A DNA stretch of 64,000 nucleotides from Bathynomus jamesi (taxonomy: Eukaryota; Arthropoda; Malacostraca; Isopoda; Cirolanidae), in the NCBI GenBank assembly GCA_023014485.1, contig JAJOZX010003203.1:427001-491000 (forward strand), written 5' to 3'. Both the position numbers and the translations under genes were made by a program. Below, in pieces: positions 32,024 through 44,446 of this stretch; position 1 is the first letter of the stretch, and each line of letters begins with the position of its first letter. The notes under the pieces were generated by a model, which saw only the letters and a program-made list of their open reading frames with translations, made no database searches and had not been told where the DNA came from.

Positions 32024-33240
32024 ATGAGTGCATCTGAATTGAACAAATTTATAAAAAGGAGAAGCGCCTACAAAGGTCTAATTACAAAGGTCATTGCCAC
32101 TATAGATTCTGCCATAGAGCAAGAGGATTTACGCTTAGTGACTGCGCAGCTTTCCATATTAGAAACTAAAAAGGTTGCTCTAAGTGAGGTAAATGTTAAA
32201 ATTGAGGCTCTTATAGAAGAGGATGAAATAGAAAATAACATAATTTACTTTGAAGAGATTATTGATGATATAATTAAAGTAGGCCTCCGAGCAAAAGAGT
32301 TTAGCAGCTCAGTACAGTTAGAGACCAGGTCTAATAATGAAACACAACACTCAACAAATGATGTTTGTGAAGTTAAGGTTAACAGATCTGTAGTTCAATT
32401 ACCGAGGCTTGTACTCAAAACATTTTCTGGGAGTATTCAGGAATGGCAAGGATGGGCAGACAGTTTTCAATCAGCAGTTCATTCTAGTCAAGTGTTAAGT
32501 GCCGTGGAGAAGTTTAATTATTTGCGGTCCCTCTTGGAAGGGGAGGCAGCAAAGACTGTAGCAGGATTAGCATTAACAGAGGCTAATTATAATGTGGCTT
32601 GGGATATATTAAAGAAACGGTTTGGTAAGCCAGAGATCTTAATTAAAAGCCACCTCCGTGCACTTTTAGCTATACCTCCTGTTAATAATCCTAATAGTGT
32701 CAAGGAGTTACGGCAGTTATATGATGAATTTGAAATTAGAACTAGGTCCCTGGACAACTTGGGTGTAGGAATGGAAAGGTATGGTATTATAATGTTGGTT
32801 CCTACACTGGAGTCTAAATTGCCTAGCTCAATTTTGCTTGAATTAAGTAGGGGACACTCTGCAGAACATTTGTACATCCCCCTTCAGCAGATGTTAAGTC
32901 TTTTAGGCACAGAATTAGCAAGACGAGAGGGAGTTGAGTTTGCACAGTGGGATGGTAAACAAGGGAACAAAGGCAGGCACAGCACCAAAGTTTCCACAAA
33001 AAGGAATAGCCCAGGTACAGTGTCAGCTCTACATGCATCCTCTGAGAATAAATTAAATGGAATCAAGGAATGCATATTTTGCGAAGGCAACCACAAGTCA
33101 TATGAATGTGAGGTGGCTGAGGCTTTACCCCTTGAGGAGAGAAAGGACAGGGTAACTAAGTCCACAGCATGTTTTAAATGTTTTTTGAAAGGTCATAGAG
33201 CAAGGTTTTGTAAGTTTAAAATTTTGTGCAAAAAATATGT
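32024..33240 (+). CDS. BEL-1 Gag
   Basis: ATG 32024 starts a frame of about 405 codons in the upstream part of a BEL Gag-Pol. The first 110 residues are helical (AIEQEDLRLVTAQLSILETKK) and the middle is capsid-like with LPRLVLKTFSGSIQEW and YLRSLLEGEAAKTV. Near the C-terminus is a zinc-knuckle array (CIFCEGNHKSYEC and then CFKCFLKGHRARFC) typical of BEL/Pao. A 2-bp insertion near 33236 (AT, absent in BEL-2) throws the frame into a stop at 33301. The downstream pol frame overlaps from 33226. Confidence 0.9.
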
Positions 33241-36200
33241 CATGGTAGGCATCAGCCATTATTGTGTGAAAACACTCCTAGTAGGCCTACCCCAGAAGTA
33301 GAGACATCAGTGGCACATGCCACTGCTATGCAAGGGAGTAAAAGTAAAGGGGGATTATTGCAAACAACTGCAGCCTTATTAATTGGGAATGAGGGAGAAG
33401 CTACTGTAAGAGTGTTGTTTGATAGTGGTAGCCAGTGTAGTTTTATTAAGACCAGAATTTCCAGAAAATTGAAGTTTAAAGAACTTAAGAGGGAAAATTT
33501 AAGAATTTCTGGGTTTGGGGGTTCCGTTCAAAACCGAACCAAATTTAAGAAGGTAGAAGTTCTGGTTAAAGGATTGTTACCGCAAAGTCCCACTATCAAG
33601 GTCCAAGCTGTAGAGATTGAGGAACTTTGTGCTCCAGTCACTACTTGTTTAGATATGGCATGTGTCCAAGAATTGCAAGTTAAAGGAATTAATTTGGGCA
33701 ATAATAAGTTTGAAAGAACAGAAGATATTAGTCTTTTGATTGGAGCTGACTATTATTGGGACTTCATCACTGGTAATATTGTCCGCACATCTCGAGGCCC
33801 GGTAGCTATTGAAAGTAAGCTAGGCTGGATGCTACATGGTAGTTATTGCAATGAAATGGAAGTTAAGGCTCTTTTTGTTAAGATTGAGAAGAACAGCCAT
33901 GGTCTGGAAATGCATTTGAAAGCGTTTTGGGAACTTGAATCTATTGGCATAAAGGACAAACAGGCAAGTACAGTGAACAATGATGTTTTAGAGCAATTTG
34001 AAAAAGGGATTGGATTTAGAGATGGTTGCTATGAAGTTGGCCTACCATGGAAGGATTCTTGCAAACCCGGTTCAAACCTTCAGCTAGCTAATCGGAGGTT
34101 GGAGACTTCATTGTACAGGCTAAGAAAAAATGAGGAGTTGTTAATTGAATACGATGAGGCCATCCTAAGTTATGTAAGGGAGGGCTATGCTGAAAGGGTG
34201 CAAGGTGAGCTGGTGAGCCAGGAGGCACATTATCTGCCACACCATGCAGTGGTACGGCGAGACAAAACTACCACCAAACTGAGGGTAGTTTTTGATGGCT
34301 CAGCCAAGGACAAAGGTGGTGTGTCCTTGAATGACTGTTTGGATGCTGGGCCAAATTTAAATGCAGATTTATTTTCCTTGTTACTGAGATTCAGGTTTGG
34401 TAGAGTAGCATTGACTGCAGATGTGAAGCAAGCCTTTTTGCGGATAAAGTTAAAACCAGAGGACAGAGATGCAGTAAGGTATCTGTGGGTGGATACGAAA
34501 GACTTGTTGGAAAATGAACCTAAGGTTCAAGCATATAGAATGAAGTCAGTGTTGTTTGGCCTCAGCTCTAGTCCATTTCTGTTGGCAGCTACTATGCAGT
34601 ACCATTTTAAGAAATATTCTGAAGTCTATCCTAACACTATTGAACACATAAGGAAAAAATTTTATGTTGATGATTTGCTGTGTTCCGTGGATAATACAGA
34701 AATGGCTAAACAGATATTCATGGAGGCTAGAGCTATAATGAGGGAGGCTGGCATGGAGCTTAGAAAATGGCAGACCAATCATTCGCAATTACAAAAGTTT
34801 ATGAGTCATTCCTGTGTAGTACCTGATGCAGCAGAAAGTATTGAGGATTCTGGAATTAAGGAGTTGTGGGCAATAGACGCAAAGGTGCTAGGCATTGTTT
34901 GGCAGCAAGATGATGATTTGTTTACCTTCAATGGGAAATCTTTAGTAGAGCTGGCTGAGAATGAGACAAGGTGGACAAAACGTACAGCTCTTAGTTTGGC
35001 TTCAAAGGTCTTTGATCCTCTTGGATTCCTGGCTCCATTTGTGATAAAGTCAAAAATTTGGTTTCAGAGCCTCTGGGAAATTGGACTTGGTTGGGACCAA
35101 GAGTTACCTGATCATATGGTGGTAAGGTGGAAATATTGGTTCAAAGAATTGGCACATCTTGGAGACATTGAAATCCCAAGATGGTACTTTGGAGAGTTGA
35201 ACAATAGTCCAGACAATTTGGAGCTGCACATCTTTTGTGATGCAAGTGAGGAAGCCTATGCAACTTGTATTTATATAAGAGGCGCATTGCAAGAGGAAGT
35301 AAGTTGCAGGTTGGTTGCTGCAAAGAGCAGAGTAGCACCTTTGAAAAGGCTTTCTGTTCCAAGGTTGGAATTGATGGGTGCAGTTATTGCTAGTCGGCTT
35401 GCAGTTATAGTGCAAAAGTCTTTGGCCCTCTCTGAAATTCCAAGCTATTATTGGACAGACTCCACTATAGTTTGGCACTGGTTAAGAAGCCAGGCAAGGA
35501 AATGGAAACCATTTGTTGCCAATAGGGTGGAGGAAATTCAAGCGCACACAGATCCCAAGCAATGGAAGCATTGTCCAGGCACCCAAAACCCCGCTGATTT
35601 ACCAACACGAGGAATTTCAGTGAAAGATCTTGCACAGTCAAGTTTGTGGTGGAATGGGCCGGAGTGGCTAAAATTTGGAAGTGAAAACTGGCCTTCTAAT
35701 CAGCCTATTGTAGGAGAATGCCAGGCTGAAGAAGCATGAGTGAGTGAGGTGAGAAAATGCACTGTGAACAGTTGTCAAGTTATGCAGCAGGACCCCATAT
35801 TGAGTCTTGAGGACATTAGCAGTCTGAAAAGATTGTTAAGAGTGACAGCATGGGTATATAGATTTACCAACAACATTAAGGGAGAAACAAGAAGGGAAGG
35901 AATTCTGAACAGTAATGAGATTCAGCAAGTCAGGAAATACTGGGTGGTATATATGCAGAAGGAAAAATTTGGTGAAGAGAGAGAATTGCTCACCAGCCAT
36001 CCATTACAGGTTCTACCAACACATTCTGCGCTCAAGGGTTTGGATGTGTTTTTGGATCAGGATTTATTGAGAGTAGGAGGTAGACTACAGTTTTCTGGGC
36101 TTCCAGAGGAGAAAAGACATCCAATTTTGCTACCTTCTGGGGGGCACTTTGTGGACCTTTTGATCCTGGATACTCATCATAAGCTGTTACATGCTGGAGT

Positions 36201-36490
36201 TAGAGAAGTGATAATAGAGATTAGACAACAATTTTGGATTCTCAAAATTAGACAAGTAGTGAAAAAGGTCTTGCATAAATGTGTGGTTTGCAAGCGTTGG
36301 AGTGCAAAGCCTTATTATGAAAAGGTGGCTCCACTTCCAAGAGAACGGTGTGTCTATACTGCCCCATTTGATGTAGTGGGAGTAGACTTTGCAGGGCCAG
36401 TCTATGTGTATGAGCGAGGGGAGTCTACCAAGGTTATATATGTCTTTTCACCTGTGCTACCACCAGAGCAATCCATTTGGAGTTGGTAAG
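33241..36490 (+). pseudogene. BEL-1 Pol: protease, RT, RNase H, start of integrase
   Basis: The frame continues from Gag after the 2-bp insertion. It carries protease VLFDSGSQCSF, an RT with LTADVKQAFLRIKL and catalytic FYVDDLL (about 34660), RNase H with HIFCDASEEAYATC, and the integrase zinc region HAGVRE...HKCVVCKR. The first catalytic D of integrase is in GVDFAGPVYV (about 36385). One in-frame TGA at 35737-35739 replaces the TGG present in BEL-2 at the same site. The frame is cut at 36490 by BEL-2. Confidence 0.9.
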
Positions 36491-37095
36491 TGTTAGAAAA
36501 TCTAGAAGAGGAAGAACCATTGTTGTCCCAAGGCGATACGATGACTAAGCTGATTGATGCAGCATTGCTTGTATATATATTAAGTTAAGGTGTGTATATA
36601 TATCCATCTCATAATTGTAAGGTTAGTGAAAAATTAAATTAATTTAGAGCTAGCATTTTTGAGCTCTTGTGGCATCATTGTTTGGTCACACTGTTGGCAT
36701 CATTTTGAGACGCTGCGCGTCTTTTCTACTCGTTTGTGGAAGGTCGTACGTAAAGGTGTGGTTTGATAGAGAGCTCTCTTGCAATTCAGTTTGGTTGTTT
36801 AGATACATGATTGTTGCATCGTGCAATAGTCCAGGTTGCGTTGTTGTTGCAAGGTTCAGAAAGAAGACCACAAATAGTACCCTTTTGTTTACTTAAGTTT
36901 ATGTAATTTAAGGTCTAAGGTAGGCCCGCATCGAGTCAGCAACCCTGAGGTTACCCTGAGGTAGGACCTAATAGGATCTCAAATCCGTAAAGTTTAATTT
37001 AGCTTAACTTGGGCTTTAGGTAGAACTTGCCCTTTAGAATTTGGCCGTTCACGGCTCAGCTGGGATTTCGAACCCGACAAATAAATAAAATAACA
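36491..37095 (+). repeat. 5' LTR of BEL-2
   Basis: 605 bp, TGTTAG to ATAACA. It differs from the BEL-1 LTR at many more sites than from its own partner (for example GACGCTGCGCGTCTTTTC against GGCGCTGCGCGTTC), so the two copies have different LTR variants. Confidence 0.95.
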
Positions 37096-37203
37096 TGGTC
37101 CTTCAGAACCGGATTTCTACCCCAAGACTGAGTCAGTGACCATTTTTCGGCAAAGTTCTGATTGTGCAAATTGTATCCCAAGTTAGGCCTAGACGGGTTG
37201 AGT

Positions 37204-37433
37204 ATTATTGAGTTAAGGTCCCAGGGTAAAAAGTTTGGTCGCCCAATTGCGAAACTTGGCCAGTCGTCTGTCGTTTTTTGGCCTACTTTTTTTCCGGTTT
37301 GGTTAATTTTGGGTTATTATTGAATTAAGGTCCCAGGGTAAAGTTTGGTCGCCCAATTGCGAAACTTGGCCAGTCGTCTGTCGTTTTTTGGCCTATTTTT
37401 TTCCGGTTTGGTTAATTTTGGGTCATTATTGAA
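37204..37433. repeat. 114-bp tandem duplication in BEL-2 leader
   Basis: Two copies of a unit from ATTGA(G/A)TTAAGGTCCCAGGG to GGTTAATTTTGGG(T)(T/C)ATT (37204-37317 and 37318-37433). BEL-1 has only one (about 31735-31850). A short third partial copy follows. Confidence 0.85.
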
Positions 37434-37597
37434 TTAAGGTCTGGGTGGAAAATTTGGTATTCCATACTGGTGTTTGGTTAGTACCCCACTCAGCAATTCA
37501 GTTTATTTGAAAGTAAAATTGCGTTTGATCAGTTTGGTTAAGTATTTCTGCCAATTCAGCTCATTGGTATTGAGCCCAAGGGTTGTTTACATTGAAG

Positions 37598-40500
37598 ATG
37601 AGTGCATCTGAATTGAACAAATTTATAAAAAGAAGTGCCTACAAAGGTCTAATTACAAAGGTCATTGCCACTATAGATTCTGCCATAGAGCAAGAGGATT
37701 TACTCTTAGTGACTGCGAAGCTTGCCATATTAGAAACTAAAAAGGTTGCTCTAAGTGAGGTAAATGTTAAAATTGAGGCTCTTATAGAAGAGGATGAAAT
37801 AGAAAATAACATAATTTACTTTGAAGAGATTATTGATGATATGATTAACGTAGGCCTCCGAGCAAAAGAGTTTAGCAGCTCAGTACAGTTAGAGACCAGG
37901 TCTAATAATGAAACACAACACTCAACAAATGATGCTTGTGAAGTTAAGGTTAACAGATCTGTAGTTCAATTACCGAGGCTTGTACTCAAAACATTTCTGG
38001 GAGTATTCAGGAATGGCAAGGATGGGCAGACAGTTTTCAATCAGCAGTTCATTCTAGTCAAGTGTTAAGTGCCGTGGAGAAGTTTAATTATTTGCGGTCC
38101 CTCTTGGAAGGGGAGGCAGCAAAGACTATAGCCGGATTAGCATTAACAGAGGCTAATTATAATGTGGCTTGGGATATATTAAAGAAACGGTTTGGTAAGC
38201 CAGAGATCTTAATTAAAAGCCACCTCCGTGCACTTTTAACTAACCTCCTGTTAATAATCCTAATAGTGTCAAGGAGTTACGGCAGTTATATGATGAATTT
38301 GAAATTAGAACTAGGTCCCTGGACAACTTGGGTGTAGGAATGGAAAAGTATGGTATAATGTTGGTTCCTACACTAGAGTCTAAATTGCCTAGCTCAATTT
38401 TGCTTGAATTAAGTAGGGGACACTCTGCAGAACATGTGTACATCCCCCTTCAGCAGATGTTAAGTCTTTTAGGCACAGAATTAGCAAGACGAGAGGGAGT
38501 TGAGTTTGCACAGTGGGATGGTAAACAAGAGGACAAAGGCAGGCACAGCACCAAAGTTTCCACAAAAGGAATAGCCCAGGTACAGTGTCAGCTCTACATG
38601 CCTCCTCTGAGAATAAATTAAAGGGAATCAAGGAATGTATATTTTGCGAAGGCAACCACAAGTCATATAAATGTGAGGTGGCTGAGGCCTTACCCTTTGA
38701 GGAGAGAAAGGACAAGGTAACTAAGTCCACAGCATGTTTTAAATGTTTTTTGAAAGGTCATAGAGCAAGGTTTTGTAAGTTTAAAATTTTGTGCAAAAAA
38801 TGTCATGGTAGGCATCAGCCATTATTGTGTGAAAACACTCTTAGTAGGCCTACCCCAGAAGTAGAGACATCAGTGGCACATGCCACTGCTATGCAAGGGA
38901 GTAAAAGTAAAGGGGGATTATTGCAAACAACTGCAGCCTTATTAATTGGGAATGAGGGAGAAGCTACTGTAAGAGTGTTGTTTGATAGTGGTAGCCAGTG
39001 TAGTTTTATTACCAGAATTTCCAGAAAATTGAAGTTTAAAGAACTTAAGAGGGAAAATTTAAGAATTTCTGGGTTTGGGGGTTCCGTTCAAAACCGAACC
39101 AAATTTAAGAAGGTAGAAGTTCTGGTTAAAGGGTTCGTACCGCAAAGTCCCACTATCAAGGTCCAAGCTGTAGAGATTGAGGAACTTTGTGCTCCAGTCA
39201 CTACTTGTTTAGATATGGCATGTGTCCAAGAATTGCAAGTTAAAGGAATTAATTTGGGCAATAATAAGTTTGAGGGAACAGAAGATATTAGTCTTTTGAT
39301 TGGAGGACTATTATTGGGACTTCATCACTGGTAATATTGTCCGTACATCTCAAGGCCCAGTAGCTATTGAAAGTAAGCTAGGCTGGATGCTACATGGTAG
39401 TTATTGCAATGAAATGGAAGTTAAGGCTCTTTTTGTTAAGATTGAGGAGAACAGCCATGGTCTGGAAGGGCATTTGAAAGCGTTTTGGGAACTTGAATCT
39501 ATTGGTATAAAGGACAACCAGGCAAGTACAGTGAACAATGATTTTAGAGCACTTTGAAAAAGGGATTGGGTTTAGAGATGGTTGCTATGAAGTTGGCCTA
39601 CCATGGAAGGATTCTTGCAAACCCGGTTCAAACCTTCAGCTAGCTAATCGGAGGTTGGAGACTTCATTGTACAGGCTAAGAAAAAATGAGGAGTTGTTAA
39701 TTGAATACGATGAGGCCATCCTAAGTTATGTAAGGAGGGCTATGCTGAAAGGGTGCAAGGTGAGCTGGTGAGTCAGGAGGCACATTATCTGCCACACCAT
39801 GCAGTGGTATGGCGAGACAAAACTACCACCAAACTGAGGGTAGTTTTTGATGGCTCAGCCAAGGACAAAGGTGGTGTGTCCTTGAATGACTGTTTGGATG
39901 CTGGGCCAAATTTAAATGCAGATTTATTTTCCTTGTTACTGAGATTCAGGTTTGGTAGAGTAGCATTGACTGCAGATGTGAAGCAAGCTTTTTGCGGATA
40001 AAGTTAAAACCAGAGGACAGAGATGCAGTAAGGTATCTGTGGGTGGATACGAAAGACTGTTGGAAAATGAACCTAAGGTTCAAGCATATAGAATGAAGTC
40101 AGTGTTGTTTGGCCTCAGCTCTAGTCCATTTCTGTTGGCAGCTACTATGCAGTACCATTTTAAGAAATATTCTGAAGTCTATCCTAACACTATTGAACAC
40201 ATAAGGAAAAATTTTTATGTTGATGATTTGCTATGTTCCGTGGATAATACAGAAATGGCTAAACAGATATTCATGGAGGCTAGAGCTATAATGAGGGAGG
40301 CTGGCATGGAGCTCAGAAAATGGCAGACCAATCATTCGCAATTACAAGAGTTTATGAGTCATTCCTGTGTAGTACCTGACGCAGCAGAAAGTATTGAGGA
40401 TTCTGGAATTAAGGAGTTGTGGGCAATAGACGAAAAGGTGCTAGGCATCGTTTGGCAGCAAGATGATGATTTGTTTACCTTCAATGGGAAATCTTTAGTA

Positions 40501-42955
40501 GAGCTGGCCGAGAATGAGACAAGGTGGACAAAACGGACAGCTCTTAGTTTGGCTTCGAAGGTCTTTGATCCTCTTGGATTCCTGGCTCCATTGTGATAAA
40601 GTCAAAAATTTGGTTTCAGAGCCTCTGGGAAATTGGACTTGGTTGGGACCAAGAGTTACCTGATCATATGGTGGTAAGGTGGAAATATGGTTCAAAGAAT
40701 GGCACATCTTGGAGACATTGAAATCCCAAGATGGTACTTTGGAGAGTTGAACAATAGTCCAGACAATTTGGAGCTGCACATCTTTTGTGATGCAAGTGAG
40801 GAAGCCTATGCAACTTGTATTTATATAAGAGGCGCATTGCAAGAGGAAGTAAGTTGCAGGTTGGTTGCTGCAAAGAGTAGTAGCACCTTTGAAAAGCTTC
40901 TGTTCCAAGGTTGGAATTGATGGGTGCCATTATTGCTAGTCGGCTTGCAATTACAGTGCGAAAGTCTTGGCCCTCTATGAAATTCCAAGCTATTATTGGA
41001 CAGACTACACTATAGTTTGGCACTGGTTAAGAAGTCAGGCAAGGAAATGGAAACCATTTGTTGCCAATAGGGTGGAGGAAATCAAGCGCACACAGATCCC
41101 AAGCAATGGAAGCATTGTCCAGGCATCCAAAACCCGCTGATTTACCACACGAGGAATTTCGGTGAAAGATCTTTTCACAATCAAAGTTTGTTGGAATGGG
41201 CCAGAGTGGCTAAAACTTGGAAGTGAAAACTGGCCTTCTAATCAGCTCTTGTAGGAGAATGCCAGGCTGAAGAAGCATGGGTGAGTGAGGTGAGAAAATG
41301 CGCTGTGAAACAGTTGTCAAGTTTTGCAGCAGGAACCCCATATTGAGGCTTGAGGACATTAGCAGTCTGAAAAGATGTTAAGAGTGACAGCATGGGTATA
41401 TAGATTTACCAACAACATTAAGGGAGAAACAAGAAGGAAGGAATTCTGAACAGTAATGAGATTCAGCAAGCCAGGAAATACTGGGTGGTATATATGCAGA
41501 AGGAAAATTTGGTGAAGAGAGAGAATTGCTCACAGCCATCCATTACAGGTTCTACCACCACATTCTGCGCTCAAGGGTTTGATGTGTTTTTGGATCAGGA
41601 TTTATTGAGAGTAGGAGGTAGACTACAGTTTCTGGGCTTCCAGAGGAGAAAAGACATCAATTTGCTACCTTCTGGGGGGCACTTGTGGGACCATTTGATC
41701 CTGGATACTCATCATAAGCTGTTACATGCTGGAGTTAGAGAAGTGATAATAGAGATTAGACAACAATTGGATTCTCAAAATTAGACAAGTAGTGAAAAGG
41801 TCTTGCATAAATGTGTGGTTTGCAAGCGTTTGGAGTGCAAAGCCTTATATGAAAAGGTGGCTCCACTTCCAAGAGAAACGGTGTGTTATACTGCCCCATT
41901 TGATGTAGTGGGAGTAGACTTTGCAGGGCCAGTCTATGTGTATGAGCGAGGGGAGTCTAACAAAGGTTATATATGTCTTTTCACCTGTGCTACCACCAGA
42001 GCAATCCATTTGGAGTTGGTAAGCAACTTAAGTAGTGATGTATTCTTTTGGCTTTAAACGGTTTGTGAACAGAAGGGTTTCCCAAAAAAATCATATCGGA
42101 TAATGCAAAAACCTTAAAAGGCTGCAAAGGAACTCCAAGAAATTGGGTCCTGCTAAAAGAGGAAGATCCAATCCTACTTTTCACACCAAGGGTACAGTGG
42201 GAGTTTATTGTTGAGAGAGCACCATGGTGGGGAGGATTTTGGGAAAGGCTAGTGAGAAGTGTAAAGTGTCCATTAAAGAAACTTTAGCTAATGCTCATTT
42301 GAGCAAAGAAGAATCTCTACTGTTTTATGTGAAGTAGAAGCAATGGTGAACAGTAGGCCTATCACTTTTGTTTACAACAGTAGCAGGATGCAGAGCCATT
42401 GACACCAAAATCATTTTCTTTGTGGTAAACGATTAACATCAAACCCCAGTGTGCCAGAAGACTTGCAGCCCATCCAGAGCACTCAAGGAGAGTTAACCAG
42501 ACGGTTCAGGTACCTTGAAGAGCTACAAGATCAGTTATGAAAGGTGGCAGGTGGAATACTTGCCAGAACTCAATTATTACCCATCAGGCAAGGTAAAGGG
42601 CTCCAATGCAAATTGTATCAAGGTGGGAGAAGTGGTAATGATTGGGGATGAAAGACCAAGGCAATGCTGGAAGCTTGGCATAATTGAAGAGTTGTTTGTT
42701 GGCAAAGACAATTTAGTTAGGTCTGCACTGGTAAAGACTTCAGGAGGAAAGTTAAAGAGACCTATACAAAAACTCTATGCTTTAGAAATCAGCAAAAACA
42801 CAGATAGTCAAGATGAAACATTTGAGTTACAGCCTCATGAAGAAGGCTTGGCTAACCTTGCAGAAGGTAATGACAACAATGCCTCTTCGGTGGGGAGTGT
42901 TAGAAAATCTAGAAGAGGAAGAACCATTGTTGTCCCAAGGCGATACGATGACTAA
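37598..42955 (+). pseudogene. BEL-2 Gag-Pol (multiply frameshifted)
   Basis: ATG 37598 begins the same protein as BEL-1. Frames break at about 38000, 38240, 38580, 39305, 39550, 39750, 39985, 40060, 40590 and then every 50-100 bp through 42500. Most breaks are loss of one base in a homopolymer, seen by comparing with BEL-1. Gag, knuckles, protease, RT (FYVDDLL about 40218), RNase H and integrase are all recognisable in order. At the two sites where BEL-1 has a TGA, BEL-2 keeps TGG. The protein would end at a TAA inside the 3' LTR, as in BEL-1. Confidence 0.87.
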
Positions 42956-43501
42956 GCTGATTGATGCAGCATTGCTTGTATATATATTAAGTTAAGGTGT
43001 GTATATATATCCATCTCATAATTGTAAGGTTAGTGAAAAATTAAATTAATTTAGAGCTAGCATTTTTGAGCTCTTGTGGCATCATTGTTTGGTCACACTG
43101 TTGGCATCATTTTGAGACGCTGCGCGTCTTTTCTACTCGTTTGTGGAAGGTCGTACGTAAAGGTGTGGTTTGATAGAGAGCTCTCTTGCAATTCAGTTTG
43201 GTTGTTTAGATACATGATTGTTGCATCGTGCAATAGTCCAGGTTGCGTTGTTGTTGCAAAGTTCAGAAAGAAGACCACAAATAGTACCCTTTTGTTTACT
43301 TAAGTTTATGTAATTTAAGGTCTAAGGTAGGCCGCATCGAGTCAGCAACCCTGAGGTTACCCTGAGGTAGGACCTAATAGGATCTCAAATCCGTAAAGTT
43401 TAATTTAGCTTAACTTGGGCTTTAGGTAGAACTTGCCCTTTAGAATTTGGCCGTTCACGGCTCAGCTGGGATTTCGAACCCGACAAATAAATAAAATAAC
43501 A
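42898..43501 (+). repeat. 3' LTR of BEL-2
   Basis: 604 bp preceded by the purine tract GTGGGGAG at 42890-42897. Near-identical to 36491-37095. Confidence 0.95.
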
Positions 43502-43506
43502 GTAAG

Positions 43507-44446
43507 CAACTTAAGTAGTGATGTATTTCTTTTGGCCTTTAAAAGGTTTGTGAACAGAAGGGGTCTCCCAAATAAAATCATATCGGATAATGCAAAAACC
43601 TTCAAAAAGGCTGCAAAGGAACTCCAAGAAATTTGGTCCTTGCTAAAAGAGGAAGGATTCCAATCCTACTTTTCACACCAAGGGGTACAGTGAGAGTTTA
43701 TTGTTGAGAGAGCACCATGGTGGGGAGGATTTTGGGAAAGGCTAGTGAGAAGTGTAAAGTGTCCATTAAAGAAACTTTTAGCTAATGCTCATTTGAGCAA
43801 AGAAGAATTCTGCACTGTTTTATGTGAAGTAGAAGCAATGGTGAACAGTAGGCCTATCACTTTTGTTTACAACAGTATGCAGGATGCAGAGCCATTGACA
43901 CCAAATCATTTTCTTTGTGGTAAACGATTAACATCAAGCCCCAGTGTGCCAGAAGACTTGCAGCCTATCCAGAGCACTCAAGGAGAGTTAACCAGACGGT
44001 TAACCAGACGGTTAACCAGACGGTTATGGAAGAGGTGGCAGATGGAATACTTGCCAGAACTCAATTATTACCCATCAGGCAAGGTAAAGGGCTCCAATGC
44101 AAATTGTATCAAGGTGGGAGAAGTGGTAATGATTGGGGATGAAAGACCAAGGCAATGCTGGAAGCTTGGCATAATTGAAGAGTTGTTTGTTGGCAAAGAC
44201 AATTTAGTTAGGTCTGCACTGGTAAAGACTTCAGGAGGAAAGTTAAAGAGACCTATACAAAAACTCTATGCTTTAGAAATCAGCAAAAACACAGATAGTC
44301 AAGATGAAACATTTGAGTTACAGCCTCATGGAGAAGGCTTGGCTAACCTTGCAGAAGGTAATGACAACAATGCCTCTTCGGTGGGGAGTGTTAGAAAATC
44401 TAGAAGAGGAAGAACCATTGTTGTCCCAAGGCGATATGATGACTAA
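43507..44446 (+). pseudogene. BEL-1 Pol, integrase C-terminal part
   Basis: Resumes the BEL-1 integrase after BEL-2, with LSSDVFLLAFKRFVNRRG and the second catalytic D in IISDNAKTF. A TGA at 43691-43693 interrupts it just before FIVERAPWWGGFWERLV, which holds the glutamate. Downstream are VNSRPITF, LTPNHFLCG and WQMEYLPELN, all standard BEL integrase features. At 43990-44035 a 12-bp unit encoding LTRR is present three times and replaces a ten-residue stretch present in BEL-2. The frame ends at a TAA at 44444-44446, inside the 3' LTR. Confidence 0.88.
43993..44030 (+). repeat. 12-bp tandem triplication in BEL-1 integrase
   Basis: GTTAACCAGACG x3, in frame as LTRR repeats. BEL-2 has one unit at 42494 followed by unrelated sequence to the same GGTGGCAG landmark. 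Confidence 0.88.

Larger units (their letters stand above)
36491..43501 (+). mobile_element. BEL-2, second copy nested in BEL-1 integrase
   Basis: LTRs at 36491-37095 and 42898-43501 are flanked by a perfect GTAAG (36486-36490 and 43502-43506). Same family and orientation as BEL-1. By eye the two LTRs differ at only two positions (36852 region G/A and one C in a run near 36920). The inner region mirrors BEL-1 but is broken by many single-base deletions. BEL-1 integrase sequence resumes at 43507. Confidence 0.95.

Noticed and set aside
35737..43693. Deaminase-type hypermutation of BEL-1
   Set aside because: Only two G-to-A stops were found and other G/A differences between the copies are not enriched by eye; kept only as a low-interest finding.
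43990..44035. CRISPR-like short repeat
   Set aside because: Three contiguous 12-bp units without spacers, in frame in a BEL integrase of eukaryotic type.
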